Below are positions 1 to 6,957 of a stretch of 33,921 nucleotides of DNA, piece by piece. Where the stretch lies: assembly GCA_945897515.1 (NCBI GenBank), contig CAMDFO010000050.1, forward strand, positions 1 to 33,921. The letters are read 5' to 3'. The notes under the pieces are model-generated. The model saw only the letters and a program-made list of their open reading frames with translations, was not told the origin of the DNA and did not search any database. The translations under genes were made by a program, and so were the position numbers. The stretch's first letter is position 1. Every line of letters starts with the position of its first letter. This DNA is from Rhodoplanes serenus. GTDB lineage: Bacteria > Pseudomonadota > Alphaproteobacteria > Rhizobiales > Xanthobacteraceae.

Positions 1-58
1 CTAGAGCACGTGACTTTTAATCACGGGGTCCTGGGTTCGAGTCCCAGCGGGCTCACCA
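1..58 (+). tRNA. tRNA-Lys (UUU), 3' part only
   Basis: This is the 3' portion of a tRNA cut by the window edge. The anticodon stem CGTGA/TCACG (9-13 with 21-25) closes a 7-base loop CTTTTAA, which puts anticodon TTT at 16-18. The T arm is CTGGG/CCCAG (31-35 with 43-47) around TTCGAGT. The acceptor 3' strand is followed by an encoded CCA at 56-58. The acceptor 5' strand and most of the D arm lie outside the window. tRNA 3' ends are common integration targets, and the decayed mobile DNA just downstream fits that. Confidence 0.9.
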
Positions 59-364
59 ATATATTGGTGAGTTAAATCAATAAGTTACCTCTCCATCCCC
101 GACGCATATGGATGCGACGATTTGTCGTCAGGGGCACGCCAGGGGCACAAAACAAATTGGGGTCGGTTGAGCGGTTTCAGCGCGATTCCGAGCGCCGAAT
201 ACGCGAGAGCGACGAAGTGGTGTGAACGCGATGGTTACGTGCGCAATCAGCCTACGCGAGTCGCTGATGCGTTATTCTAATTCGCGCTGGAAAGCCGCGG
301 CTGAGTAGCAAATCGAATCCACGACTCTCTAATCGCCGCAGGCGGCGGCGAGCGCCGGAGGAGA
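59..364. other. Gene-free stretch downstream of tRNA-Lys
   Basis: I see no convincing gene here. The stretch holds a tandem pair of a CAGGGGCAC motif (129-148) and otherwise unremarkable sequence with scattered stops. Its position right after a tRNA 3' end, followed by an IS66 remnant, suggests the edge of an old integrated island whose integrase is gone. That is inference, and no integrase reading frame could be reconstructed. Confidence 0.4.
129..148 (+). repeat. Tandem 9-bp repeat next to tRNA
   Basis: CAGGGGCAC occurs at 129-137 and again at 140-148, with an 11-bp period of about one helical turn. Short direct repeats of this kind between a tRNA and an integrase gene can be arm-type integrase sites. 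No integrase remains here, so the role is only inferred. Confidence 0.35.
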
Positions 365-580
365 TTAATCAGAGGCAGTTGCACCGACGCGCTGAACGAG
401 CCGATACGATGGCGCGTCAGTCGAAGACCACTCGGTCATCCGGCGGCGGCAATTCTCGCAATAGGCCGTGCCGCTGTCGGCAACAGGAAGCGGGGTCAGG
501 GTCACGACGTATTTTGAACCGCAGTGCGGACACTGAAAGCTGCCGCCTGATTTTGGGGAGAATCTTGGGGTCGATCTCAC
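365..580 (-). CDS. Small zinc-ribbon hypothetical protein
   Basis: This is a 71-residue reading frame with a GTG start as drawn. Residues 17-20 read C-P-H-C and a second pair C-x2-C follows about 20 residues later (YCENC), the spacing of a small zinc ribbon. The C-terminal part is polar and basic. The two paired CxxC motifs are the reason for choosing this frame over the longer 122-codon frame on the same strand, which has no recognisable features. The frame stays open upstream of the GTG, so the true start is uncertain. Proteins of this type in rhizobia are uncharacterised, and a nucleic-acid or metal-binding role is only a guess. It sits alone between the tRNA and an IS remnant and could be cargo of a decayed island. 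Confidence 0.45.
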   Translation of the reverse strand: MRSTPRFSPKSGGSFQCPHCGSKYVVTLTPLPVADSGTAYCENCRRRMTEWSSTDAPSYRLVQRVGATASD

Positions 581-730
581 GTTGGTCGGCGACAGGGTTT
601 TGTGGGTTCGCCGGGCGGGCTGGCTCTCTCGGCCCGTCTGTCCACGACTGACCGCCTGTCGCCCGACCGGCGCTCGCCGACAAGCTGTTTTTCGCCCGGC
701 TCAGGAACTCAGAAACCTCCACCTCGACGG

Positions 731-870
731 CCTGCGTGAGCTCGACCGCGCGACGGTACGGTATATCGCGGTCGTTATTGATCAAATGGCGGCGATCGTT
801 CCGGCCGGAACCGATCGGTTCTGAAGGTCACCGAACCGGCTTCGTGCCGGCGATGATGATCCGTTTGCCA
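731..870 (+). pseudogene. IS66-family OrfA (TnpA) remnant
   Basis: The frame through 736 translates to a segment containing ARRYGISRSLLIKWRRSF, followed shortly by TGFVPA. This matches the helix-turn-helix recognition part of IS66-type accessory protein OrfA (typically VARRYGIxxSLLxxWRR followed by a linker and an FVPV-like segment). The N-terminal third, the OrfB and transposase genes and the inverted repeats are all missing, so this is a dead fragment. It marks past mobile-element activity beside the tRNA. The assignment rests on pattern recognition of this short segment. Confidence 0.55.
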
Positions 871-890
871 ATCGTATGCCGTGACACCTG

Positions 891-1613
891 TTACGGCAGT
901 TCTGCCAGCAACCGACCCAGACCTGGCTTGGTGTCGCGGACACGAAGCCGTTTGTGAATTTGCCACGCCTGGCAAATCGTCGCGTGCACGACGGGCACGC
1001 CTAAATCCTTCTCCAGCATTTCTACGACGCGCACTGTCTGCCAGCCGCCTCCTTGGATGTAGACGCCATCGGCGTCCGGATGCTTGCGATATAGCTTCTT
1101 GACGTGCGCGTAGAGCGTTTCGACCGAAATTTGCGCCACTTGGTCGAAGGGGACATCGATCGGCTCCATCGACAGCACACGAAATCCGGCCTTCGTCATG
1201 TAATCGAGCACGATTTTATTCTGCAGCGCGGAATAACTTGCGCCGATGAACTTCTTGATGCCCATCGCGCGCAGACCGGCGACGTGCATTTGCGGATCAG
1301 TGACGACGGGCGTCTTGAACTTCTTCTCCCAATCGCTGATCAGCTTGGCTTCGCGTTTGGGGCCCAGCAGCATGAACGGAGGTGCACCCGAAAGCATGAT
1401 CACGTCGACGCCTTGCTCGGCGAGCTCGGCTGCAAAGCGCTCATAGAGTGGAATTGACCTAAGAAATTCGGCTGAGCTGCCTGCCTTGAAATTCAGCAGC
1501 AGCGGCACGATGCCGATCCCTTCCGGCAAAATACGGATAAGCTCTTCAAGCGTTCCGGGGCGCCGGGTCGGGCGAACCATGCCGACTACTCCGCGCCATA
1601 ATGTAAAACTCAT
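891..1613 (-). CDS. Arylmalonate decarboxylase / maleate isomerase-like protein
   Basis: This is a 240-residue protein of the Asp/Glu racemase superfamily, in the branch with arylmalonate decarboxylase (AMDase) and maleate cis-trans isomerase. These cytoplasmic enzymes act on malonate- or maleate-type diacids without cofactors. The N-terminus (TLWRGVVGMVRPTRRPGT), a SGAPP segment near residue 75 and a C-terminal HATICQAW segment fit the fold. Cys214 is the only cysteine. A single C-terminal cysteine with Gly at the first position is the AMDase pattern; racemases and maleate isomerase use two. I chose the ATG at 1613 because AGGAG lies 8 nt upstream (1622-1626); the GTG three codons earlier sits directly on that Shine-Dalgarno. 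It is divergent from the SDR gene. The exact substrate is unknown. Confidence 0.75.
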   Translation of the reverse strand: MSFTLWRGVVGMVRPTRRPGTLEELIRILPEGIGIVPLLLNFKAGSSAEFLRSIPLYERFAAELAEQGVDVIMLSGAPPFMLLGPKREAKLISDWEKKFKTPVVTDPQMHVAGLRAMGIKKFIGASYSALQNKIVLDYMTKAGFRVLSMEPIDVPFDQVAQISVETLYAHVKKLYRKHPDADGVYIQGGGWQTVRVVEMLEKDLGVPVVHATICQAWQIHKRLRVRDTKPGLGRLLAELP

Positions 1614-1782
1614 CGGCCCCACTCCTGATCATCATCCGCCGCTAACGGCAGTAAGCTCATGAGGCCACAAACTAGCTCATGAATCAAAGGTTCGCGCCTA
1701 TGATTTGATGCACGGATTGAATACGACCCCTGCGCAATGACATAAGCATTGGGACTAGGCATCAGAACACGTGGGGAGAATT
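1614..1782. promoter_or_regulatory. Divergent intergenic region with direct repeats
   Basis: This 169-bp region separates two divergently transcribed enzyme genes and must hold both promoters. It contains the direct repeat AGCTCATGA at 1654-1662 and 1674-1682, whose starts are exactly 20 bp apart, about two helical turns. That arrangement could let two protein subunits bind one face of the DNA. No regulator gene is adjacent, so an operator role is inferred. GGGGAG at 1773-1778 is the ribosome binding site of the SDR gene. Confidence 0.4.
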
Positions 1783-2529
1783 ATGGCAGCACCGATGAAG
1801 ATAATCGTCACCGGCGCGGCGCAGGGCATCGGTCGCGCCGTGGCGCTGCGTCTTGCGGTGCGCGACGCTTATCTAGCCGTATGGGATACCAAGGCCGAGG
1901 GTGTCGAGGACACCGCGGCACTGTGCCGCCAGCAGGGCGCCATGGCGCGTGCCGCGGTCGTTGATATAGGCGACGCCAAACAGATCGAGGCCGCAGTTGC
2001 CGTTTTCGAGCGAGACTGGGGCCGGCCGGATGGCCTCGTCAACAATGCCGGCATTTTTCCAAGAGCGCGGGCGCTCGACATGGACTTGGCAGAATGGGAA
2101 CAGGTGGTGCGCGTTAATCTCACTGGTACATTTGTCTGCGCTCGGACCGTCGCCGCCCTTATGAAGGAGGATGGCCGTGGCGCTATCGTCAACATGGCGT
2201 CAGGCCGTGCGCTCGCCGGCGCAGCCAACGGCGCGCACTATTCGGCGTCCAAGGGCGGCATCATCGCCCTCACCAAGTCGCTCGCACACGACTGGGCCGG
2301 CTACGGCATCCGCGTCAACTGCGTCATCCCGGGCATCACTGACACGGCGCAGCCGCGCATCGAAATGGGCGACAACGAGCTCTACGCCATGGGAGCCCAT
2401 ATACCGCTTGGCCGCATAGGGCAGCCGCAAGACATCGCCGCGGCAGTAGCATTTTTACTCAGTGACGACGCCGCCTACATCACCGGCCAATCGATCGCCG
2501 TGAACGGCGGCGCCATTATGATACCCTGA
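1783..2529 (+). CDS. SDR-family NAD(P)-dependent oxidoreductase
   Basis: This is a 248-residue classical short-chain dehydrogenase/reductase, a soluble Rossmann-fold enzyme that interconverts alcohols and ketones. It has the nucleotide motif TGAAQGIG near residue 10, the NNAG motif near residue 87, and the catalytic set Ser140, Tyr153, Lys157 (YSASK). The C-terminal end shows the usual ITGQSIAVNGG. The acidic residue after the second strand (VWDT) favours NAD(H) over NADP(H), an inference from family rules. The ATG at 1783 is preferred because GGGGAG lies 4 nt upstream; the in-frame GTG at 1771 lacks such a site. It lies upstream of the 2-hydroxy-acid oxidase and probably shares its pathway. 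The substrate cannot be read from sequence. Confidence 0.85.
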   Translation: MAAPMKIIVTGAAQGIGRAVALRLAVRDAYLAVWDTKAEGVEDTAALCRQQGAMARAAVVDIGDAKQIEAAVAVFERDWGRPDGLVNNAGIFPRARALDMDLAEWEQVVRVNLTGTFVCARTVAALMKEDGRGAIVNMASGRALAGAANGAHYSASKGGIIALTKSLAHDWAGYGIRVNCVIPGITDTAQPRIEMGDNELYAMGAHIPLGRIGQPQDIAAAVAFLLSDDAAYITGQSIAVNGGAIMIP

Positions 2530-2851
2530 TGGCACCTGCCTGTTTAATTGATCGACACGAATTAATCGGCAGCCACGACCTGAAACTCGCCTACCGCGCG
2601 CTTCTGCCGGGCCAAACGTGGAGGGGTTGCCGAGCTTTGCGCCATCGGGTGTTGCTCGTCTTGGTTAAGGGCGTACGACCATTTGACAGCACAGGGCGCT
2701 TATGTTGAGATTCAAATAAGCAACCGCTGCATCGGTGAATCGCGTCGCACGTGTGATGCAGGGCGGTCGACGACGCCGAGCACTTCGGCCCGCGGTATGG
2801 TGACGTTCGCTGGCTGCGCGGTCGTCTGCTCGCAACGACGGAGGAAGGGCC
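2530..2851 (+). other. Intergenic region upstream of FMN oxidase
   Basis: I see no credible gene here. A consensus -35 hexamer TTGACA lies at 2683-2688, but the sequence 17 bp downstream (TGAGAT, 2706-2711) is a poor -10, so a promoter here is only possible. A GGAGG-type ribosome binding site lies just before the oxidase start at 2852. The length suggests that the downstream genes have their own promoter rather than reading through from the SDR gene. Confidence 0.3.
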
Positions 2852-4036
2852 ATGCGCCTCCAGGACGCGCTCAGCATCGGCGATCTCGAGCGACTCGCGC
2901 AGAAGCGTCTACCACGCGTTCTTTTCGAGTGCATCGGTAGCGGTGTCGAGGACGAGCAAGGCGTCATCCGCAACGAGACGGCCTTCCACAAGCATCAATT
3001 GCTGGCGCGGCACCTTGTCGACGTATCCAAGCGGGACCAGTCAACCACCATCTTCGGCCGAACCTATGCGAGCCCGTTCGGAATTTCCCCGACCGGCGTT
3101 GCCGAGATCTTCCGTCGCGGCGCTGACTCGATGCTGGCACAGGCCGCCGCAGCGGCAAAGGTGCCGAGCATCATCTCGGGTTCATGCATGACCCCGCCGG
3201 AGACGATCGCGCATGTGTCGGGGGGGAATGCCTGGTTTCAGCTTTACGCCGCACGCGATCCGAACATCTCCGATGACTTCGTGCGGCGGGCCCGAGATGC
3301 GGGCTACAGCACGATGGTGCTCACGGTCGACAATCCCGTCTTTCCCAAGATGGAGCGGGATAAGCGCAATGGCTTCTCGGTGCCGTTTCGGCTAACAGTT
3401 CCACTACTGGTCGATGCCCTGATGCATCCGCGCTGGACGGCGGAATGGCTGAGGAACGGCGGTCTGCCGATGATGCGCACATGGCAGCCCTATGCTCCTG
3501 CAGGCGCGACGCCGTCCGAAGTCGCACTGTTCCGGCGTAGCCAAAATCCTTCCGTGCAGACGTGGCGTGATGTCGAACGCTTTCGTCGCTTTTGGCCCGG
3601 CAATTTCGTGATCAAAGGGCTTGCCCGTGCGTCGGATGCCGTGCGCGCCGCCAATGCCGGCGTTGATGGCGTCATCGTGTCGAACCATGGCGGGAAGACA
3701 CTTGACCGTGCCCCGGCAACGGTTGATGCGCTCGTCGCCATTGCCGCGGCTGTGGGCGACCGCATAGTGGTCATGCTCGATAGCGGCGTGCGGCGCGGCT
3801 CCGATATCATCATTGGCCTCTGCCTTGGCGCGCGTTTCGTGTTCGTCGGCAAGGCAACCCTCTACGGCGTCACGGCCGGCGGCGTCGCCGGCGCGCGAAA
3901 GGCGTTGGACATCCTCCGCGACGAAGTAGACATGACGATGGCGCTCATCGGCTGTCCGTCCGTAGCGGACCTTGGCCCCGATTTCCTGTTCGAGAACCAA
4001 GGCCGCGTCGACAATCAAGCCATTGCTGCTGAATAG
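2852..4036 (+). CDS. FMN-dependent alpha-hydroxy-acid oxidase/dehydrogenase
   Basis: This is a 394-residue TIM-barrel flavoprotein of the lactate dehydrogenase (LldD) / glycolate oxidase / mandelate dehydrogenase family, which oxidises 2-hydroxy acids to 2-oxo acids. The FMN and substrate signature SNHGGKTLD spans residues 277-285 with catalytic base His279. Lys255 (VIKGL) and the phosphate-binding DSGVRRGSD (310-318) are present. Two departures stand out. The usual Arg three residues after the catalytic His (SNHGxRQ) is Lys282. The N-terminal region, which normally carries an aromatic residue in a pattern like YxxGGAEDE, reads FECIGSGVEDE. These may indicate an unusual substrate. The start at 2852 has a purine-rich GGAGGAAGG upstream. 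The next gene follows after 9 nt, suggesting an operon. Confidence 0.85.
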   Translation: MRLQDALSIGDLERLAQKRLPRVLFECIGSGVEDEQGVIRNETAFHKHQLLARHLVDVSKRDQSTTIFGRTYASPFGISPTGVAEIFRRGADSMLAQAAAAAKVPSIISGSCMTPPETIAHVSGGNAWFQLYAARDPNISDDFVRRARDAGYSTMVLTVDNPVFPKMERDKRNGFSVPFRLTVPLLVDALMHPRWTAEWLRNGGLPMMRTWQPYAPAGATPSEVALFRRSQNPSVQTWRDVERFRRFWPGNFVIKGLARASDAVRAANAGVDGVIVSNHGGKTLDRAPATVDALVAIAAAVGDRIVVMLDSGVRRGSDIIIGLCLGARFVFVGKATLYGVTAGGVAGARKALDILRDEVDMTMALIGCPSVADLGPDFLFENQGRVDNQAIAAE

Positions 4037-4045
4037 CGACCTGCC

Positions 4046-4828
4046 TTGCTGAAGCTTTCGGCACATATCGGCTATCTGTTCACCGAGCGCCCGCTGGTGG
4101 ATCGGTTCCTGGCCGCGCGCGATGCGGGCTTCGTCTCCGTCGATCTCTCCGATGTGGCGCGGTATCCGCTCGTGGAAATCGTCGAAGGAATGCGTCGCAG
4201 CGGGCTGCCATTCCAACAAACAACCGCCGCCGCACTTAATGCCGACGGTCGCGGGCCGGGACTGGCCGCTCTGCCGGACCGCGAAGCCGAGTTCCAAGCC
4301 GGCTGCGCGGCGGTCCTGAACTACTTCGAGGCCACGGGGCTCCGCTGGGTACATTTGCCGTCCGGGACGCCCGCGCCAGGGATTTCGTTGGCGCGCAGCT
4401 ACGCGACGTATCTCGATAATCTCCGCCACGCCCTGGAATTGTTCGAGCCTCACGGCGTTGGCGTGCTGATCGAGCCAATCAACCGCGTGGACTTCCCTGG
4501 TTATTTCCTCGACCTCCCATTGGCGCGGCGGGTGGTGGCGGAGGTAGGCAATCCCAATCTTCGTATCTTGTTCGACGTCTATCATGTCGCAATGGAGGGT
4601 CTCGATCCCGCACAAATGCTCCGTGAAAGCCGCGCCGACATCGGACACGTCCAAATCGCCGATGCACCGGGCCGGCACGAGCCTGGCACTGGCAACATCG
4701 ATTTCGCTGCGGTTATGAATGCCCTCGCCGGGATCGCATACGACGACTGCATTGCTGCAGAATATCTACCCGCCGGCCGGACAGAGGACGGGTTAGGATG
4801 GATGAAGGCGCTACTGGCTCTGCGGTGA
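4046..4828 (+). CDS. Hydroxypyruvate isomerase-like TIM-barrel protein
   Basis: This 260-residue protein resembles hydroxypyruvate isomerase (Hyi) and 2-oxo-tetronate isomerase (OtnI), metal-dependent sugar-acid isomerases of the xylose-isomerase-like TIM-barrel superfamily. Family landmarks are EPINRVDFPGYFL (Glu143), LFDVYH (Asp177, His180), HVQIADAPGRHEPGTG (Gln203, Arg210-His211-Glu212) and AAEY (Glu238). Glu143, Asp177, Gln203 and Glu238 would form the metal site. Translation most likely starts at TTG 4046: the preceding in-frame stop is the TAG of the oxidase gene itself, and Hyi proteins begin with this same Met-x-Lys-x-Ser/Ala pattern. No strong ribosome binding site is visible, so translational coupling is likely. 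No Otn kinase or decarboxylase lies nearby, so the classical tetronate pathway is not encoded here. Confidence 0.8.
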   Translation: MLKLSAHIGYLFTERPLVDRFLAARDAGFVSVDLSDVARYPLVEIVEGMRRSGLPFQQTTAAALNADGRGPGLAALPDREAEFQAGCAAVLNYFEATGLRWVHLPSGTPAPGISLARSYATYLDNLRHALELFEPHGVGVLIEPINRVDFPGYFLDLPLARRVVAEVGNPNLRILFDVYHVAMEGLDPAQMLRESRADIGHVQIADAPGRHEPGTGNIDFAAVMNALAGIAYDDCIAAEYLPAGRTEDGLGWMKALLALR

Positions 4829-4952
4829 TGCGCAAAACAGGCGAAAGGATGCTTGCCATGCTGCAAGCCGCGCCCAAAATAAATCATCTGATCGAGGCGA
4901 CCAGGACACGCTGACGCAGTGAACGATGCCGATGAGAGGGCGAGGTAGAGCG

Positions 4953-6095
4953 ATGGCGATGACACAACGGAATCCCGGCCTATTCGGCGGCAACCGGTTC
5001 AAGCTGGGAGTTTTTGCGATCAACGTTTCCGGCGGTCTCGCGTTGGTTGATGTCCCGGAGCGGTGGGATGCGAGTTGGGATAACAATTTGGCCGTGGCGC
5101 AGATGGCCGACACCGCTGGCATCGAATGCCTTGTGCCGCTGCAACGCTGGAAGGGCTATGGGGGAAAGAGCAACGTCAACCTGTACAGCTTCGAGAGCCT
5201 CGCCTGGGCGTCCGGACTGCTCGCCCACACCTCGCATATCTCGGTCTTTGCCACGGTGCATTCGGCGCTGGTACATCCCGTGTTCGCCGCGAAGCAGGCT
5301 GTCACGGCCGACATCATCGGAGGCGGACGTTTCGGACTCAATCTCGTGCCCGGTTCCAACGCAGACGAATTCCGCATGTTCGGCGCCGAGCTTGGCGATC
5401 ACCCCGACCGCTACGCGATGGCACAGGAGTGGTGGGACATTGTCCGCCGCGTGTGGTCTGGTGAGGAGTATTTCGATTACGAAGGCACCTATTTCAAATT
5501 ACAGGGCGTGATCGGCCGGCCGCGTCCCTACGGCGACCAGAATCCGCCGATGATGAATGCTGGTGCGTCGCCCGTTGGGCGAGCCTTCGCGTTGCGCAAC
5601 TCTGATCTTCACTACGACTTCTGCATCCGTCCGGAGGATAGCGCGCCACGCATTCGCGAGAGCAAGGCGCAAGCGGGACGGCGCGAACTCCAGGTCTGGA
5701 CGCCGATCGCGGTCGTGTGCCGTCCGACGCAGGCGGAGGTCAATGCCTATCTGCAGCACTGCATCGAGAATGCCGACTGGGGCGCCGTCGACAAACGGGA
5801 AAGCAGCATCCTGTCGCCGAAGGGATCGAAATCGCAGACGCCGGAGGAAGTCGCACAGATACGCACGCACGAGCAGGCGCGAGCAGCCATCGGGCGCAGT
5901 CATTACGCGCTGTTCGGTACGCCGGACATGGTGGCAAAGGAGCTGGCCAGGCTCAGCGAGGCCGGCTTCGACGGCGTTGCCATCGGCTTTGTCAATTACC
6001 GGCAGGAGCTTCCCTACTTCGTGCAGGAGGTCATCCCACGACTTGAGCGAATGGGGCTGCGACGGCCGGTGCCGACCGTGCGGCTCGCATCCTAG
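4953..6095 (+). CDS. LLM-class flavin-dependent monooxygenase
   Basis: This is a 380-residue member of the bacterial luciferase-like (LLM) superfamily, which uses reduced FMN from a partner reductase to oxygenate small organic substrates. The N-terminus, with NRFKLGVFAIN, and a long segment running through FFLLP-type barrel strands to GGRFGLNLVPGSNADEF resemble the RutA / alkanesulfonate monooxygenase branch. WWDIVRRVW and the segment YFDYEGTYFKLQG are standard for the family. Two in-frame ATGs precede or follow; 4953 is chosen because GAGG lies 7 nt upstream (4942-4945), whereas the ATG at 4926 has none. It follows the isomerase gene after about 120 nt in the same direction. The flavin reductase is not in the window, and the substrate is unknown. 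Confidence 0.85.
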   Translation: MAMTQRNPGLFGGNRFKLGVFAINVSGGLALVDVPERWDASWDNNLAVAQMADTAGIECLVPLQRWKGYGGKSNVNLYSFESLAWASGLLAHTSHISVFATVHSALVHPVFAAKQAVTADIIGGGRFGLNLVPGSNADEFRMFGAELGDHPDRYAMAQEWWDIVRRVWSGEEYFDYEGTYFKLQGVIGRPRPYGDQNPPMMNAGASPVGRAFALRNSDLHYDFCIRPEDSAPRIRESKAQAGRRELQVWTPIAVVCRPTQAEVNAYLQHCIENADWGAVDKRESSILSPKGSKSQTPEEVAQIRTHEQARAAIGRSHYALFGTPDMVAKELARLSEAGFDGVAIGFVNYRQELPYFVQEVIPRLERMGLRRPVPTVRLAS

Positions 6096-6107
6096 CCAGA
6101 GCATTCC

Positions 6108-6134
6108 GGCTTCGGCGTTGATCGCGCTGAAGCC
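6108..6134. terminator. Hairpin between convergent genes
   Basis: GGCTTCGGCG (6108-6117) pairs with CGCTGAAGCC (6125-6134) through a 7-nt loop with one G-T wobble. It fills the gap between the stop of the flavin monooxygenase and the stop of the VOC-fold gene, so it could end transcription from both sides. There is no strong T-run. Confidence 0.45.
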
Positions 6135-6536
6135 TCAGTATTCCTTGCCCTGCCATTCGGTCAGTTCGAGCACGTTGCGATCGGGATCGTGGAAATACAT
6201 CTGTCGGCCGGTGAAGATGCCGGCCGTGCGGTTTTCCTCGTCGATGATCTCAACGCCATTCTGCTGCAGAACCGCCTTGGCGCTGTCGTAAGCGCCCGGG
6301 TCGACCGCAAATGCATGATGCACGCGCCGCTGCCCTTCCGGATTTGGCTGAATCGGCGTTTCGCTCTTGCAGAGGATGACGTAATCCTTGCCGGCCGTCA
6401 GGAACACCATCCCGAAGTCAGGTGCATAGAAAATCTGTTTTAAGCCGAGCACCTCGGTGTAAAACCTGCTGCTGGCTTCGAGATCGCTCACCGCGATGCT
6501 GAAATGCACCACGCCTCGGGGTTCTATCGCAGCCAT
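6135..6536 (-). CDS. VOC (glyoxalase/dioxygenase) superfamily protein
   Basis: This 133-residue protein has the two-module vicinal-oxygen-chelate fold: HFSIAVSDLEASSRFY at the start of the first module and HDPDRNVLELTEW at the end of the second. Probable metal ligands are His11, His73 or His74 and Glu124, as in glyoxalase I and small extradiol-type enzymes. VOC proteins catalyse isomerisations, epimerisations or ring cleavages, or bind toxic compounds. It is convergent with the flavin monooxygenase, so it is in its own transcription unit, though probably part of the same catabolic neighbourhood. No strong ribosome binding site precedes the ATG. The specific reaction cannot be assigned. Confidence 0.8.
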   Translation of the reverse strand: MAAIEPRGVVHFSIAVSDLEASSRFYTEVLGLKQIFYAPDFGMVFLTAGKDYVILCKSETPIQPNPEGQRRVHHAFAVDPGAYDSAKAVLQQNGVEIIDEENRTAGIFTGRQMYFHDPDRNVLELTEWQGKEY

Positions 6537-6957
6537 TGTCGTACCGTGATGTTATCCACTCAGCAATTTATCAAGAGACTGTGCGCCCCTGCAACACGGC
6601 CAGACCACGTCCGCTCACTGCCAAGTTCTTCACGTCTTGGCACGACGATGGCCCGGGCCGCCACCGTCGCGACATCGGCAGCGCGCACCATGTACGCGCA
6701 GCGCGAAAACAATCCACAGCACCGTCTTCAAGCCAACCGCCGAGCTCGCGCCGAAACCTTTGTCCCCGCCAGCGCCAGGGATTGACGCACGATACTGTAA
6801 GGTCGGTGCACAGACATCCAGTGGCCGACAACCTCGCCATTGCGACACCTCAGGTGGGTTTCCAAGAGGATTTAGGATACTCTAGACTAGAGAGCGGAAC
6901 GCGCGCCCAAGCAATCCAAACAGACGCGGTCTGCCCGGCGCCACCAAGGAGGAAACG
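6537..6957 (+). promoter_or_regulatory. Long leader upstream of first TctC gene
   Basis: This 421-bp region between two divergent genes contains no believable reading frame. Its clearest element is a perfect inverted repeat, CTCTAG-A-CTAGAG at 6880-6892, 65 bp upstream of the TctC start, a good candidate operator for a dimeric repressor. A very strong ribosome binding site AAGGAGG lies at 6946-6952, five bases before the start codon. No regulator gene is adjacent. Confidence 0.45.
6880..6892. promoter_or_regulatory. Perfect inverted repeat, candidate operator
   Basis: CTCTAG and CTAGAG are perfect reverse complements separated by a single A, giving 6-bp half-sites. The position relative to the downstream TctC gene fits an operator. 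The binding protein is unknown. Confidence 0.4.

Noticed and set aside
3404..4678. 424-codon minus-strand frame
   Set aside because: It is antisense to the FMN oxidase and Hyi-like genes, which have clear family motifs; this frame has none.
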